NCBI GenBank assembly: GCA_947501565.1
Contig: CANMWJ010000004.1
Coordinates: 222,925-286,924, forward strand
Direction of reading: 5' to 3'
Length of the DNA: 64,000 nucleotides
Origin: an uncultured Marinobacterium sp.
Lineage (GTDB): Bacteria; Pseudomonadota; Gammaproteobacteria; Pseudomonadales; Balneatricaceae
This document shows positions 53,236 to 61,407 of this stretch, in pieces. Position 1 is the stretch's first letter. Each line of letters opens with the position of its first letter. The notes under the pieces are model-generated. The model did not search any database. It was given only the letters and a program-made list of their open reading frames with translations, and was not told where the DNA came from. The position numbers and the translations under genes were made by a program.

Positions 53236-55239
53236 GTGAAGAAACAATCACTCGCAATGGCCGTAACCCTCGCAGTATCGGCAATGGCACAGGCACAGAC
53301 CGACGCAGACGGTAATCTGGTTATCGAGATCAACAAAGGTCTGCCGCAGCTGGAAACGACGGTGCGTGAGACCACTACTGGCGTGCAGGCGTCCCCGGTG
53401 TCTGATGGCGGTGAGCTGTTGAAGAGTCTGACCGGTGTATCCGGTATCCGCATGGGCGGCCGTGCGATCGATCCGGTGATCCGTGGTCAGAAGGAGACCC
53501 AGCTGAACATCCTGCTCGATGGAGGCTACATTCACGGCGGTTGCCCTAACCGTATGGACCCACCAACCGCGTACACCTCCGTTGAGAGTTACGACCGTGT
53601 GACCGTGATTAAAGGTAACCGTACCGTGGTTTACGGTGGCGGTGGTTCCGGCGGTACCGTGTTGTTCGAACGTGACTGGCCGATGATCGACGAGAAAGGC
53701 TACAACGTCGATCTGTCCGGCAGCTACGAAGATAACAGCGACAAGTGGGAGCTGGGCGCGGATGCCGCGGTTGGTTCCGACGAGGGTTACATACGCTTTA
53801 TCGCCCACAAATCTGAGGGTGAGGATTACGAAGACGGTAACGGCAACACCGTGGATTCCGAGTACAAGAGTGAGTCCAACGCGGTGCTGGCGGGTATCCG
53901 CCTGGGTGAGTACACCACCCTGCAGGCGAGCTACGAGAAATCCGGTGAAGAGGATGTAGAGTTTCCGGGTGCGAAGATGAACAGCCCGTTTGCCGATTCC
54001 GAGAGCACCCGTCTCAAGCTGGCACATCAGTTCCAGTCCGGCGCGTTGCAGCAGCTGAAGCTGGATCTCTACCAGTCGGACGTGGAGCACCTGATGGATA
54101 ACGCCAGCATGAGTGCGCCATCCACCTCCGATACCGACGGTTTCCGCCTGCTGTTGGAAGCGAACGCAGCGGATATCGACTGGACCTTCGGTGCCGATAT
54201 GCAGAATAACGAGCGTAACGCAGTAGGTATCTCCAACGCGACCAACATGGTGGTCTTCAGCCACTGGCCGGGTGTTTCCATCGATCAGATGGGTCTGTTT
54301 GTAGAAGGTGAGAAAGCGCTGGGCGAAGACGATGTTCTGAAAGCGGGTCTGCGCTATGACCGTATCGAAGCCAGCGCTAGCCGCGCAACCCAGCCGTTTG
54401 GCAATATGGGGATGAACACGCCGACCACGCTCTATAACCAGAAGTACGGCACCACCGATACCGACAGCACTGAGAACAACATTGGTGGCCTGATCAGCTG
54501 GACCCATCGTTTGAGCACCCAGTACACCTTGGAGACCACCCTGTCCCGCAGTGTACGTACTGCGGATGCGTCCGAGCGTTACATCGCGGTGAACAAGATG
54601 GGGACCAAGTGGGTGGGTAACCCGCAGATCGATCCGGAAAAACATCACCAGCTGGAGGTCTCCCTCGCCAGTGATATGGAGAAGCTGAACTGGATGTTGA
54701 GTGGTTGGTACAACCAGGTGGATGATTACATCCTGCGTCAGAAAGTGGCGGGTGACGATATCTACCGCAATGTGGATGCCGAGCTTTACGGTATCGAGCT
54801 GGAAGCGAGCTACCAGCTGGACGCCAACCTGACGCTGGGTGCGAACCTGGCCTGGCTGCAGGGCAAAAACGAAGACGACAACACCGATCTGTCCCGTATC
54901 TCGCCACTGGAGCTGACCACCTCGCTGGATTACGTGCAGCAGAACTGGAAAGTGGGTGCCGAACTTAAGCTGGTAGATGGGCAGGATAACGTTTGTCTGA
55001 ACAGCACCAGCTGTGGCGGTCAGGACGTGCGTACAACCCCGGGTTACGGCTTGGTGAATCTGCACGGCGAATACCGACTGCCAGCGGGTGTAACCGTGGC
55101 AATGGGCGTGGATAACCTGCTCGATAAATCCTACACTCTGCACGAAAGCCGTGATGACCTGAGCGCGGGTAACACCGTACCGTTCCAGGTAGCAGAGCCG
55201 GGCCGTAACCTCTGGCTGAAAGTAAGCGGTCGCTTCTGA
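53236..55239 (+). CDS. oprC: TonB-dependent copper receptor, OprC-like
   Basis: A 667-residue outer-membrane receptor with signal peptide (cleavage near AQA, residue 20), a plug domain (about 45-160: LLKSLTGVSGIRMGGRAIDPVIRGQKETQLNILLDG) and a 22-strand barrel ending in Phe (WLKVSGRF). GGCPNRMDPPTAY carries the CxxxM copper motif (Cys103, Met107) that binds Cu in Pseudomonas OprC. It imports copper with energy from TonB. The start is GTG 53236, with GGAAGGGG upstream. Its leader is strongly structured. Together with CusCBA it shows both uptake and efflux of copper. Monocistronic; REP arrays follow. Confidence 0.92.
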   Translation: MKKQSLAMAVTLAVSAMAQAQTDADGNLVIEINKGLPQLETTVRETTTGVQASPVSDGGELLKSLTGVSGIRMGGRAIDPVIRGQKETQLNILLDGGYIHGGCPNRMDPPTAYTSVESYDRVTVIKGNRTVVYGGGGSGGTVLFERDWPMIDEKGYNVDLSGSYEDNSDKWELGADAAVGSDEGYIRFIAHKSEGEDYEDGNGNTVDSEYKSESNAVLAGIRLGEYTTLQASYEKSGEEDVEFPGAKMNSPFADSESTRLKLAHQFQSGALQQLKLDLYQSDVEHLMDNASMSAPSTSDTDGFRLLLEANAADIDWTFGADMQNNERNAVGISNATNMVVFSHWPGVSIDQMGLFVEGEKALGEDDVLKAGLRYDRIEASASRATQPFGNMGMNTPTTLYNQKYGTTDTDSTENNIGGLISWTHRLSTQYTLETTLSRSVRTADASERYIAVNKMGTKWVGNPQIDPEKHHQLEVSLASDMEKLNWMLSGWYNQVDDYILRQKVAGDDIYRNVDAELYGIELEASYQLDANLTLGANLAWLQGKNEDDNTDLSRISPLELTTSLDYVQQNWKVGAELKLVDGQDNVCLNSTSCGGQDVRTTPGYGLVNLHGEYRLPAGVTVAMGVDNLLDKSYTLHESRDDLSAGNTVPFQVAEPGRNLWLKVSGRF

Positions 55240-55257
55240 TCGGTTGGGTATGTAGCC

Positions 55258-55336
55258 GTTAGGCATCGCTGCGCGATGGCTAACCTACGGGGACGGAAAT
55301 ATCGTAGGTTGTCCATCGCCCCAAGCGATGCTCAAC
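55258..55336. repeat. REP pair, GTTAGGC subtype
   Basis: GTTAGGCATCGCTGCGCGAT...CTAACCTAC opposite GTAGGTTGTCCATCGCC...GCTCAAC. Same variant as the tandem array that follows. Confidence 0.85.
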
Positions 55337-55397
55337 ACAGATCGCCTGTGCGTGAGCCCTGAGTTAATGACTTGATGGTAGGGGCTTGAGCAGGAAT

Positions 55398-55476
55398 GTT
55401 GGGAGTCGCTTCGCTCGTCGCCAACCTACACGGGATTGGTATCGGTAGGTTGGGACGAGCCCCAGCGACTCCCAAC
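55398..55476. repeat. REP pair, GACGAGC subtype, inside the GTTAGGC cluster
   Basis: GTTGGGAGTCGCTTCGCTCG...CCTAC opposite GTAGGTTGGGACGAGC...CTCCCAAC. It interrupts the series of GTTAGGC-type pairs. Confidence 0.88.
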
Positions 55477-55527
55477 AAAATCCGCTTGTGGTGTCGTCCT
55501 GAAGTGTGCAGCGGATTTTGTGCGTCT

Positions 55528-55867
55528 GTTAGGCATCGCTGCGCGATGGCTAACCTACGGAGGTGCGAAATATCGTAGCTTGCCCATCGCCCCAAGCGAT
55601 GCTCAACACAATTCTCCGTGGTGTCATCCAGACTTTGACTCTGATTTTGGTTTGTCTGTTAGGCATCGCTGCGCGATGGCTAACCTACGGAGGTGCGAAA
55701 TATCGTAGGTTACTCATCGCCTCAAGCGATGCTCAACATAATTCCCCGCGGTGTCATCCCGACCTGGGCTCCGATTTAGGTTTGCACGTTAGGCATCGCT
55801 GCGCGATGGCTAACCTACGGAGGCGCGAAATATCGTAGGTTGCTCATCGTCTCAAGCGATGCTCAAC
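55528..55867. repeat. REP tandem array, 130-bp period, about 2.6 units
   Basis: Units start at 55528, 55658 and 55788, each with GTTAGGCATCGCTGCGCGAT...CTAACCTACGG and an inverted GTAGGTT...GCGATGCTCAAC (ends 55607, 55737, 55867). Linkers of about 50 bp are also repeated (TGTCATCC-GAC block). Confidence 0.9.
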
Positions 55868-55895
55868 TTCGCGGATTGGAACCGCGCAGAGTGGT

Positions 55896-57095
55896 TTAGA
55901 AGCTATACGACAACGAGAACGAACCGTAGTTATGGCCTTCGGGTTGGCCTTTGAATTCGCGGCTGCGGTGGATTCGGGCGAAGGAGAACTTCCAGCCTTT
56001 ATAGAGTACCGCCCAGCCGATGGCGATTTCACCGACCAGCGGTTCCTTATCCACCGAGTGACTATTTTCGAAAGTGTTGCCGTCGAGGAAGATATCCTGC
56101 ACTACGTAGCGGCCATCACCGGAGATAAACAGGTGGGCGCCGAGGTTGTTATCGCGGCGGTTGAAGCTGTATCGGTCGTCGTGTTCGCCCGGGGCGCTGT
56201 TGTCACCGCCGGGGCGCAGGGCGGAGGTGCCGAAGTCCTGTGGTAGTCGCCAGCCGACACGCAGTTCGGCACCGGCGTTAAGGTAGGTGGCCACATTACC
56301 GATACTGCCGCCGCCGTGAAGGATCAGGTCGTACCCCAGTACACCGGTGAGCTGATCTTTCAGCCAGCGGTTTTTATGTTCGTAGATCAGCTGAAAACCC
56401 GGTTCGTTCTCCAGCTGGTTATCCCAGCCTTTGAACTTGTCGAAACCGCGCAGATCGTGCACCAGATCCTGCGCTTCCTTGCCGAATGCCCAGGGGCCGA
56501 TAATCCCCAGGTTCAGCTCGACCGAGTTAAGGCTGTCATCGGTGCGGGCGTGGTAACCGATTCCGCCGTAGAGCCAACCGGCGTAGGGACGGTCGTTGGG
56601 ATCAACGGTGGTGCGGTCGAGATCCTGTGGCGTGAAAATCAGCTGGCCTAACGAGAGAACAAGGTTTCGTTGGACGCTGCCATTGGCACTGGGGGCCGGA
56701 TCGAACAGAGGCAGGACTTTGTTCACGTCACGTACCCAGCCGGGCAGGCGTTTGTCCCTCAGGTAATCGTCCACATCGGGCGACACCCAGGAGGCGCGGA
56801 TGCCGTTGGTGTAGTTACGGTCGGTTTCGGTGAACAGGTCGTTCTCGAAGAACAGGTTCAGCGTCCAGGGTTTTTCGGAGCGGGGGATCTGCAGCAGCGG
56901 CTCATCTGTCCCGGCCCAGACGGACGGGGACAGCAGAGCGGTAGTCAGGGCAAGTGCAGAGATCAGCGAAACAGATCGCGCTGGCGTCGACGTTGCTTCA
57001 GCAGTTTCCAGGTGATGATGAGCAGGATGCTGAACATCGCCAATACTTGTTCGGGTATGGACAGGCCCATCAGGGTCCACTGGATGGTGTTGCAC
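55896..57095 (-). CDS. LpxR-like outer-membrane lipid A deacylase (DUF2219 family)
   Basis: A beta-barrel protein with LpxR/DUF2219 signatures: LNLFFENDLFTETDRNYTNGIRASWVSP near the N-terminus, DPNDRPYAGWLYGG, and a C-terminal GSFSLSYSF ending in Phe. LpxR removes 3'-acyloxyacyl chains from lipid A in the outer membrane; activity here is inferred. The signal-like stretch SVSLISALALTTALLSPSVWAG begins only about 42 residues after the first ATG (57095), and no ATG, GTG or TTG is closer. A CTG at 56966 overlapping the dsbB stop (CTGA) would give 356 residues, matching the family. Coordinates give the longest frame; the true start is uncertain. Confidence 0.75.
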   Translation of the reverse strand: MQHHPVDPDGPVHTRTSIGDVQHPAHHHLETAEATSTPARSVSLISALALTTALLSPSVWAGTDEPLLQIPRSEKPWTLNLFFENDLFTETDRNYTNGIRASWVSPDVDDYLRDKRLPGWVRDVNKVLPLFDPAPSANGSVQRNLVLSLGQLIFTPQDLDRTTVDPNDRPYAGWLYGGIGYHARTDDSLNSVELNLGIIGPWAFGKEAQDLVHDLRGFDKFKGWDNQLENEPGFQLIYEHKNRWLKDQLTGVLGYDLILHGGGSIGNVATYLNAGAELRVGWRLPQDFGTSALRPGGDNSAPGEHDDRYSFNRRDNNLGAHLFISGDGRYVVQDIFLDGNTFENSHSVDKEPLVGEIAIGWAVLYKGWKFSFARIHRSREFKGQPEGHNYGSFSLSYSF

Positions 57096-57529
57096 TCGCT
57101 AGCTCCCTGCACTATCTGCATAAACGAATCAATCGATGGCATTGTAGCAAAGAGTTGTTCCGGATTTGTGTTGCAGACAGCACTCGCTTCCAGCGGTTGG
57201 TTATGCAACCAGATATGTTTCATGGTGACGCCGATGCCACCGAGGGTGAGTACAAAACCGAGAGAGCCGTAGAAGCGTTGACCGGAAACACCGGGATTAT
57301 GAAGGAAAGCGAGGAGGAAGATCAGGGCGGCGGAGAGTGTGATGATGCGGGTTAACATACAGAGCAGACAGGGTTCGAGTCTTAACTGCTCTTGTAGGTA
57401 GATTGTGGAAAAGGCTATCGCGCTCGCGCAGATAAGAAAACCCAGCCCGTTCAGGCTCCGGTAGCTGACCGTAGTATTGGTATCGACAAAACCACTCATG
57501 GGGGACCCTAAATTTATCGATAGTTGCAT
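56963..57529 (-). CDS. dsbB: Disulfide bond formation protein DsbB
   Basis: A 188-residue inner-membrane protein with four membrane spans. The quinone-linked CxxC is CLLC (Cys54, Cys57), and the second periplasmic loop has Cys119 and Cys146. The C-terminus RRRQRDLFR resembles the KKRDLFGR of E. coli DsbB. It re-oxidises DsbA with quinone as acceptor. ATG 57529 has GGGAG eight bases before it; ATG 57499 (MSGFV) with AGGG is also possible. Its stop lies inside the LpxR-like frame, so the two are probably co-transcribed. No dsbA is near. Confidence 0.88.
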   Translation of the reverse strand: MQLSINLGSPMSGFVDTNTTVSYRSLNGLGFLICASAIAFSTIYLQEQLRLEPCLLCMLTRIITLSAALIFLLAFLHNPGVSGQRFYGSLGFVLTLGGIGVTMKHIWLHNQPLEASAVCNTNPEQLFATMPSIDSFMQIVQGASECNTIQWTLMGLSIPEQVLAMFSILLIITWKLLKQRRRQRDLFR

Positions 57530-57750
57530 GTTATGAACTCCCTTCTCCGAGGGATGACTCCCGGCGCCGTTAAATGGGTAGGCACCGGATCGTACAGAGG
57601 GCGTATTTAATATTTTTTACGTTTTTATATACGCACTCAAATTCTAATTAATACCCAAACTTAACGTGGTTTCTTTGAGGGCGTCAACAGTTATAAATAA
57701 ACGTTTGATTTAAGTCGTATAAAACGGGCGTTAGAGATGCGTATAAACAG

Positions 57751-57776
57751 AAAGAGGCCCGATTTCGGACCTCTTT
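57751..57776. terminator. Hairpin terminator after the NTP-PPase gene
   Basis: AAAGAGGCCCG and CGGACCTCTTT pair with one mismatch around ATTT, about 30 bp beyond the stop of the minus-strand NTP-PPase gene. T-rich ends exist on both strands. Confidence 0.75.
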
Positions 57777-57804
57777 GTGGAAGTGATAACTGATCTGGTT
57801 CTGC

Positions 57805-58275
57805 TTAGTCCAGTACCGGCTCGTGCCAGTTAGTGTTCTTCAGGAACTTGTGTGCCGGGTAGAATTTACCGTCTTTACCTTCCTGATCTTTGGCAGATTT
57901 GATGAACGCTTCCGGCAGCTCGCCACCGGCATATACCTCAATGCCGATCTCTTCGCCGTAATAAGCCAGCGTCTGGTTGATCTCTTCTTCGGTTTTGCAC
58001 AGCTTGGACAGGTTGCTGGCCTGTACCGCCGCCATATCCTTGTCGGCATCGATGCCCAGAATGTGGGCCATACCGTAGGTGGTCACCAGTACGTCGGCGA
58101 TGGCGTCGCGTACTTCGGTGATATCGCGGTTCTCAATCCCTTCGACCAGCTCTGCCATCTCTTCCTGAATCAGGTGCAGTTGTTTTGCGGCTTTCTCCCA
58201 ATTCGGGTTCTGGTAATCACCTTTGGTATTACCAAAAACAGTGTTCAGGAAAGATACGTCGGTAAAGTTGCTCAT
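57805..58275 (-). CDS. MazG-like all-alpha NTP pyrophosphohydrolase
   Basis: A 156-residue all-alpha NTP-PPase. The metal motif EExxE...ExxD is present as QEEMAELVEG (Glu38, Glu39, Glu42) and TEVRDAIAD (Glu54, Asp57). It would hydrolyse non-canonical or damaged nucleoside triphosphates, or act like phosphoribosyl-ATP pyrophosphatase; the substrate is unknown. The C-terminal half (AYYGEEIGIEVYAGGELPEAFIKSAKDQ) is an extra domain of unknown role. ATG 58275 has AGGAGCTTTG before it. It lies 17 bp after the SufS-SufE gene, probably in the same operon. Confidence 0.85.
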   Translation of the reverse strand: MSNFTDVSFLNTVFGNTKGDYQNPNWEKAAKQLHLIQEEMAELVEGIENRDITEVRDAIADVLVTTYGMAHILGIDADKDMAAVQASNLSKLCKTEEEINQTLAYYGEEIGIEVYAGGELPEAFIKSAKDQEGKDGKFYPAHKFLKNTNWHEPVLD

Positions 58276-58292
58276 CAAAGCTCCTAGTTATT

Positions 58293-59978
58293 TTATTCAC
58301 CAGCAATCTGCTGGATTTTATCCACGATGGCTTTTAATCCATTACCCCGGGAGGGGCTTAAATGGCGTAGCAGGTCCAATCGTGCAAAGTAGTTTTCGAT
58401 ATTAACTGCCTGGATCTGTTCGGCAGTGGCGCGATTAAGCATGGCGAGTACTAAGGCGATCAGGCCGCGAATAACCCGCGCATCGGAATCGGCCATAAAA
58501 TGGAAACGCCCGTCGCTGTCTTGCTGATAACTGAGCCAGGTGTTGCTTTCACAGCCGGACACCCGGTTTTCTTCGGTTTTCAGTTCTGCGGCCATCTTGG
58601 GCAGGTTTTTACCCAAAAGCATCAGTTCGCGATAACGGCTGTTCCAGTCTTTCAGCGGTTCCAGTTTTTCGAGCAGGGATTCGGCGGTGATGCTGTCGCC
58701 AAACGGGGAATCCTGATAGCAGCTATCTAGGGTTGCTGGCGTCTGCGAAACGGACACTTCTGAAACGGGCAGCTGTACCTGATCGGCACTGATAATCTGA
58801 TCCAGTGCCTGGGCAAAGCGCTCCACCTCATCCGGGGTGTTATAGAACGCAAAGGACGCACGCGTAGTGCCGTTCAGGCCCAGCGCCTGCATCAGCGGCA
58901 TGGCACAGTGGTGACCGGTGCGCACGGCGATGCCGAGCTGGTCGAGCTGCAGGCCGATATCCTGCTGGTGGTGATCCTGCAGCTGGAAGGAGATCAGGCT
59001 GACACTCTGTTCTGGCAGGCCGATACGCTGGAACCCTTTCAGACTACTGCAGCACTCCAGTGCATGTTGCATCAGCTGGGTTTCGTGTTGTTCCAGCGCG
59101 TGACGATCCTGCTGTTGCAACCAGAGAACCGCTGCCCCGATACCGATCACGCCGGAGATGTTGGGTGTGCCCGCTTCGAACTTGAATGGCAGCGTGTTGA
59201 AGGTGGTGCCTTCAAAGCTGACCCGTTCGATCATCTCACCGCCTGCCTGCCAGGGTGGCATCGCATCCAGTACAGATTCACGGCCCCAGAGTGCACCGAT
59301 ACCGGTTGGTGCAAACATCTTGTGGCCGGAGAAGGCGTAGAAGTCGCAGCCGATATCCTGCACGTCGATGCTGAAGTGAGGCAGCGCCTGCGCACCGTCG
59401 ATCAGCACGGTCGCGCCCACCGTTTTCGCTGCGGCGGTCATCGCTTTGACTGGATTGATGGTACCCAGGGTGTTGCTGGCGTGGCCGATGGCGACCAGAC
59501 GGGTTTTTTCGTTTAGCAGGTTACGGTAGGCGTCCTGATCCAGATCGCCGTTCTCCAGCAATGGGATCACCCGGATGACCGCACCAGTACGTTGCGCCAC
59601 CTGCTGCCAGGGCACGATATTTGCGTGGTGCTCCAGCGTGCTGAGAATGATCTCGTCGCCATGTTGCAGGTTGCTCAGGCCCCAGCTGAATGCGACCAGA
59701 TTGATCGCTTCGGTGGTGCCGCGGGTCCAGATCAGTTCACGGCTGTTGCGTGCGTTGATATAGGACGCCAGATCTTCACGCGCCTGTTCAAAAGCGGTGG
59801 TGGCTTCGGCACTGAGCAGGTGTGAGGCACGGTGTACGTTGGCATTGCTTTGCTGGTAGTAGCCTGCGACGGCGTCGATCACCGCCTGCGGTTTCTGCGT
59901 GGTGGCGGCGTTGTCGAGGTAGACAAGCGGCAGGCCGTTCACCTGCCGCGCAAGGATCGGAAATTGTTCGTGTAACAT
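58293..59978 (-). CDS. Cysteine desulfurase SufS/CsdA fused to sulfur acceptor SufE/CsdE
   Basis: A 561-residue fusion. Residues 1-400 are a group II cysteine desulfurase: LVYLDNAATTQKP, PLP lysine Lys220 in SGHKMFAPTGIGALWG and catalytic Cys358 in RTGHHCAMP. Residues about 425-561 are SufE/CsdE-like, with acceptor Cys476 in VSGCESNTW. The linker (about 400-425) is Ser/Val-rich. It would take sulfur from cysteine and pass it from Cys358 to Cys476 within one chain for Fe-S cluster or thiolation chemistry. The rest of a suf operon is absent, which suggests a Csd-type role. It is next to an NTP-PPase gene. Confidence 0.93.
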   Translation of the reverse strand: MLHEQFPILARQVNGLPLVYLDNAATTQKPQAVIDAVAGYYQQSNANVHRASHLLSAEATTAFEQAREDLASYINARNSRELIWTRGTTEAINLVAFSWGLSNLQHGDEIILSTLEHHANIVPWQQVAQRTGAVIRVIPLLENGDLDQDAYRNLLNEKTRLVAIGHASNTLGTINPVKAMTAAAKTVGATVLIDGAQALPHFSIDVQDIGCDFYAFSGHKMFAPTGIGALWGRESVLDAMPPWQAGGEMIERVSFEGTTFNTLPFKFEAGTPNISGVIGIGAAVLWLQQQDRHALEQHETQLMQHALECCSSLKGFQRIGLPEQSVSLISFQLQDHHQQDIGLQLDQLGIAVRTGHHCAMPLMQALGLNGTTRASFAFYNTPDEVERFAQALDQIISADQVQLPVSEVSVSQTPATLDSCYQDSPFGDSITAESLLEKLEPLKDWNSRYRELMLLGKNLPKMAAELKTEENRVSGCESNTWLSYQQDSDGRFHFMADSDARVIRGLIALVLAMLNRATAEQIQAVNIENYFARLDLLRHLSPSRGNGLKAIVDKIQQIAGE

Positions 59979-59979
59979 C

Positions 59980-60363
59980 TTACTGCTGGTTTAACTGCTT
60001 GAGATATCGGCTATGCCAACGGGCGTACATCATAGCGCTGGTAAACAGGATGCCGATCAGGATGCAGGCGGCGGTGCCGACCGCGAAGGTTTCAGGCACG
60101 CTGGCGTCCAGCACGGCAAACATAAAGTAGAGCAGCAGGACAAAGCAGAGCCAGGCGTGGCCGCGTGGATTGCCTTTGATAATCACTGGCAGGAACGCCA
60201 GCAGCAGCGAGCTTTTTACCAGAACGATGGTCAGTGGGTTGGCGCCTGGGATCGGCACCAATACGAAGTGCCAGAGGACAAACAATGCCAGCAGCGCAAA
60301 GTATGAGGTAACAGTGCAGTAACGGCTCAGGCGCGCCTTGAGGCGGTAATCTTCTTCAGCCAT
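59980..60363 (-). CDS. DUF2069 family membrane protein
   Basis: A 127-residue inner-membrane protein with four hydrophobic segments (about 18-38, 43-60, 70-86, 92-112). Its PIKGNPRGHAWLCFVLLLYF-like segment (IIKGNPRGHAWLCF) is the DUF2069 signature. Function unknown. It lies between wrbA and the SufS-SufE gene; the order arsC-wrbA-DUF2069 is conserved in pseudomonads and relatives. Confidence 0.9.
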   Translation of the reverse strand: MAEEDYRLKARLSRYCTVTSYFALLALFVLWHFVLVPIPGANPLTIVLVKSSLLLAFLPVIIKGNPRGHAWLCFVLLLYFMFAVLDASVPETFAVGTAACILIGILFTSAMMYARWHSRYLKQLNQQ

Positions 60364-60368
60364 GGAAA

Positions 60369-60968
<600 letters not shown>

Positions 60969-61319
60969 TTACAGAATCTCCAGTACGGATTCCGGTGGAC
61001 GACCGATGCGGGCCTGCTCGCCTTTTACCACGATTGGGCGTTCGATGACGCGTGGGAACTCAACCATCTTGGCGATCACCTGATCATCGTTCAGGCTTTC
61101 ATCGTCCAGACCGGCTTCTTTGTATTCAGCTTCTTTCTTACGCAGCAGGTCACGTGCGGAGATACCCAGTTTAGCCAGTACCGCTTTCAGCTGATCCGCG
61201 CTTGGGGTCTCTTCCAGGTATTTAACGATCTCAGGCTCAATACCGCGCTCTTCCAGCAGGGCCAGTGTCTGGCGGGACTTGGAACAGCGTGGGTTGTGGT
61301 AGATAGTCACGTCACTCAT
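60969..61319 (-). CDS. arsC: Arsenate reductase (glutaredoxin type), ArsC
   Basis: A 116-residue ArsC of the glutaredoxin-coupled class, with catalytic Cys12 in IYHNPRCSKSRQTLALL and FPRVIERPIVVKGEQARIGRPPE, the arsenate-binding loop with conserved Arg. It reduces arsenate to arsenite. No arsB or acr3 pump lies adjacent; in pseudomonads this orthologue sits in the same arsC-wrbA-DUF2069 cluster, so it may be a general redox protein rather than part of an ars operon. The divergent neighbour is YihY. Confidence 0.93.
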   Translation of the reverse strand: MSDVTIYHNPRCSKSRQTLALLEERGIEPEIVKYLEETPSADQLKAVLAKLGISARDLLRKKEAEYKEAGLDDESLNDDQVIAKMVEFPRVIERPIVVKGEQARIGRPPESVLEIL

Positions 61320-61407
61320 TATGCGATACCGATTTATAATGTTGATAGTATGTTGGGTCTGAACGGCCTATTGTATACGCCAGACCCGTTGCGACAAAGG
61401 ATACGTC

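Larger units (their letters stand above)
55240..55895. other. REP-filled intergenic region after oprC
   Basis: About 650 bp with no gene, almost entirely REP pairs: one at 55258-55336, one of another subtype at 55398-55476, then a tandem array at 55528-55867. Open frames here translate the repeats and are not credible. Confidence 0.85.

Noticed and set aside
55240..55895. Open frames of 60-91 codons
   Set aside because: They translate the REP repeats themselves and differ only by repeat copy.
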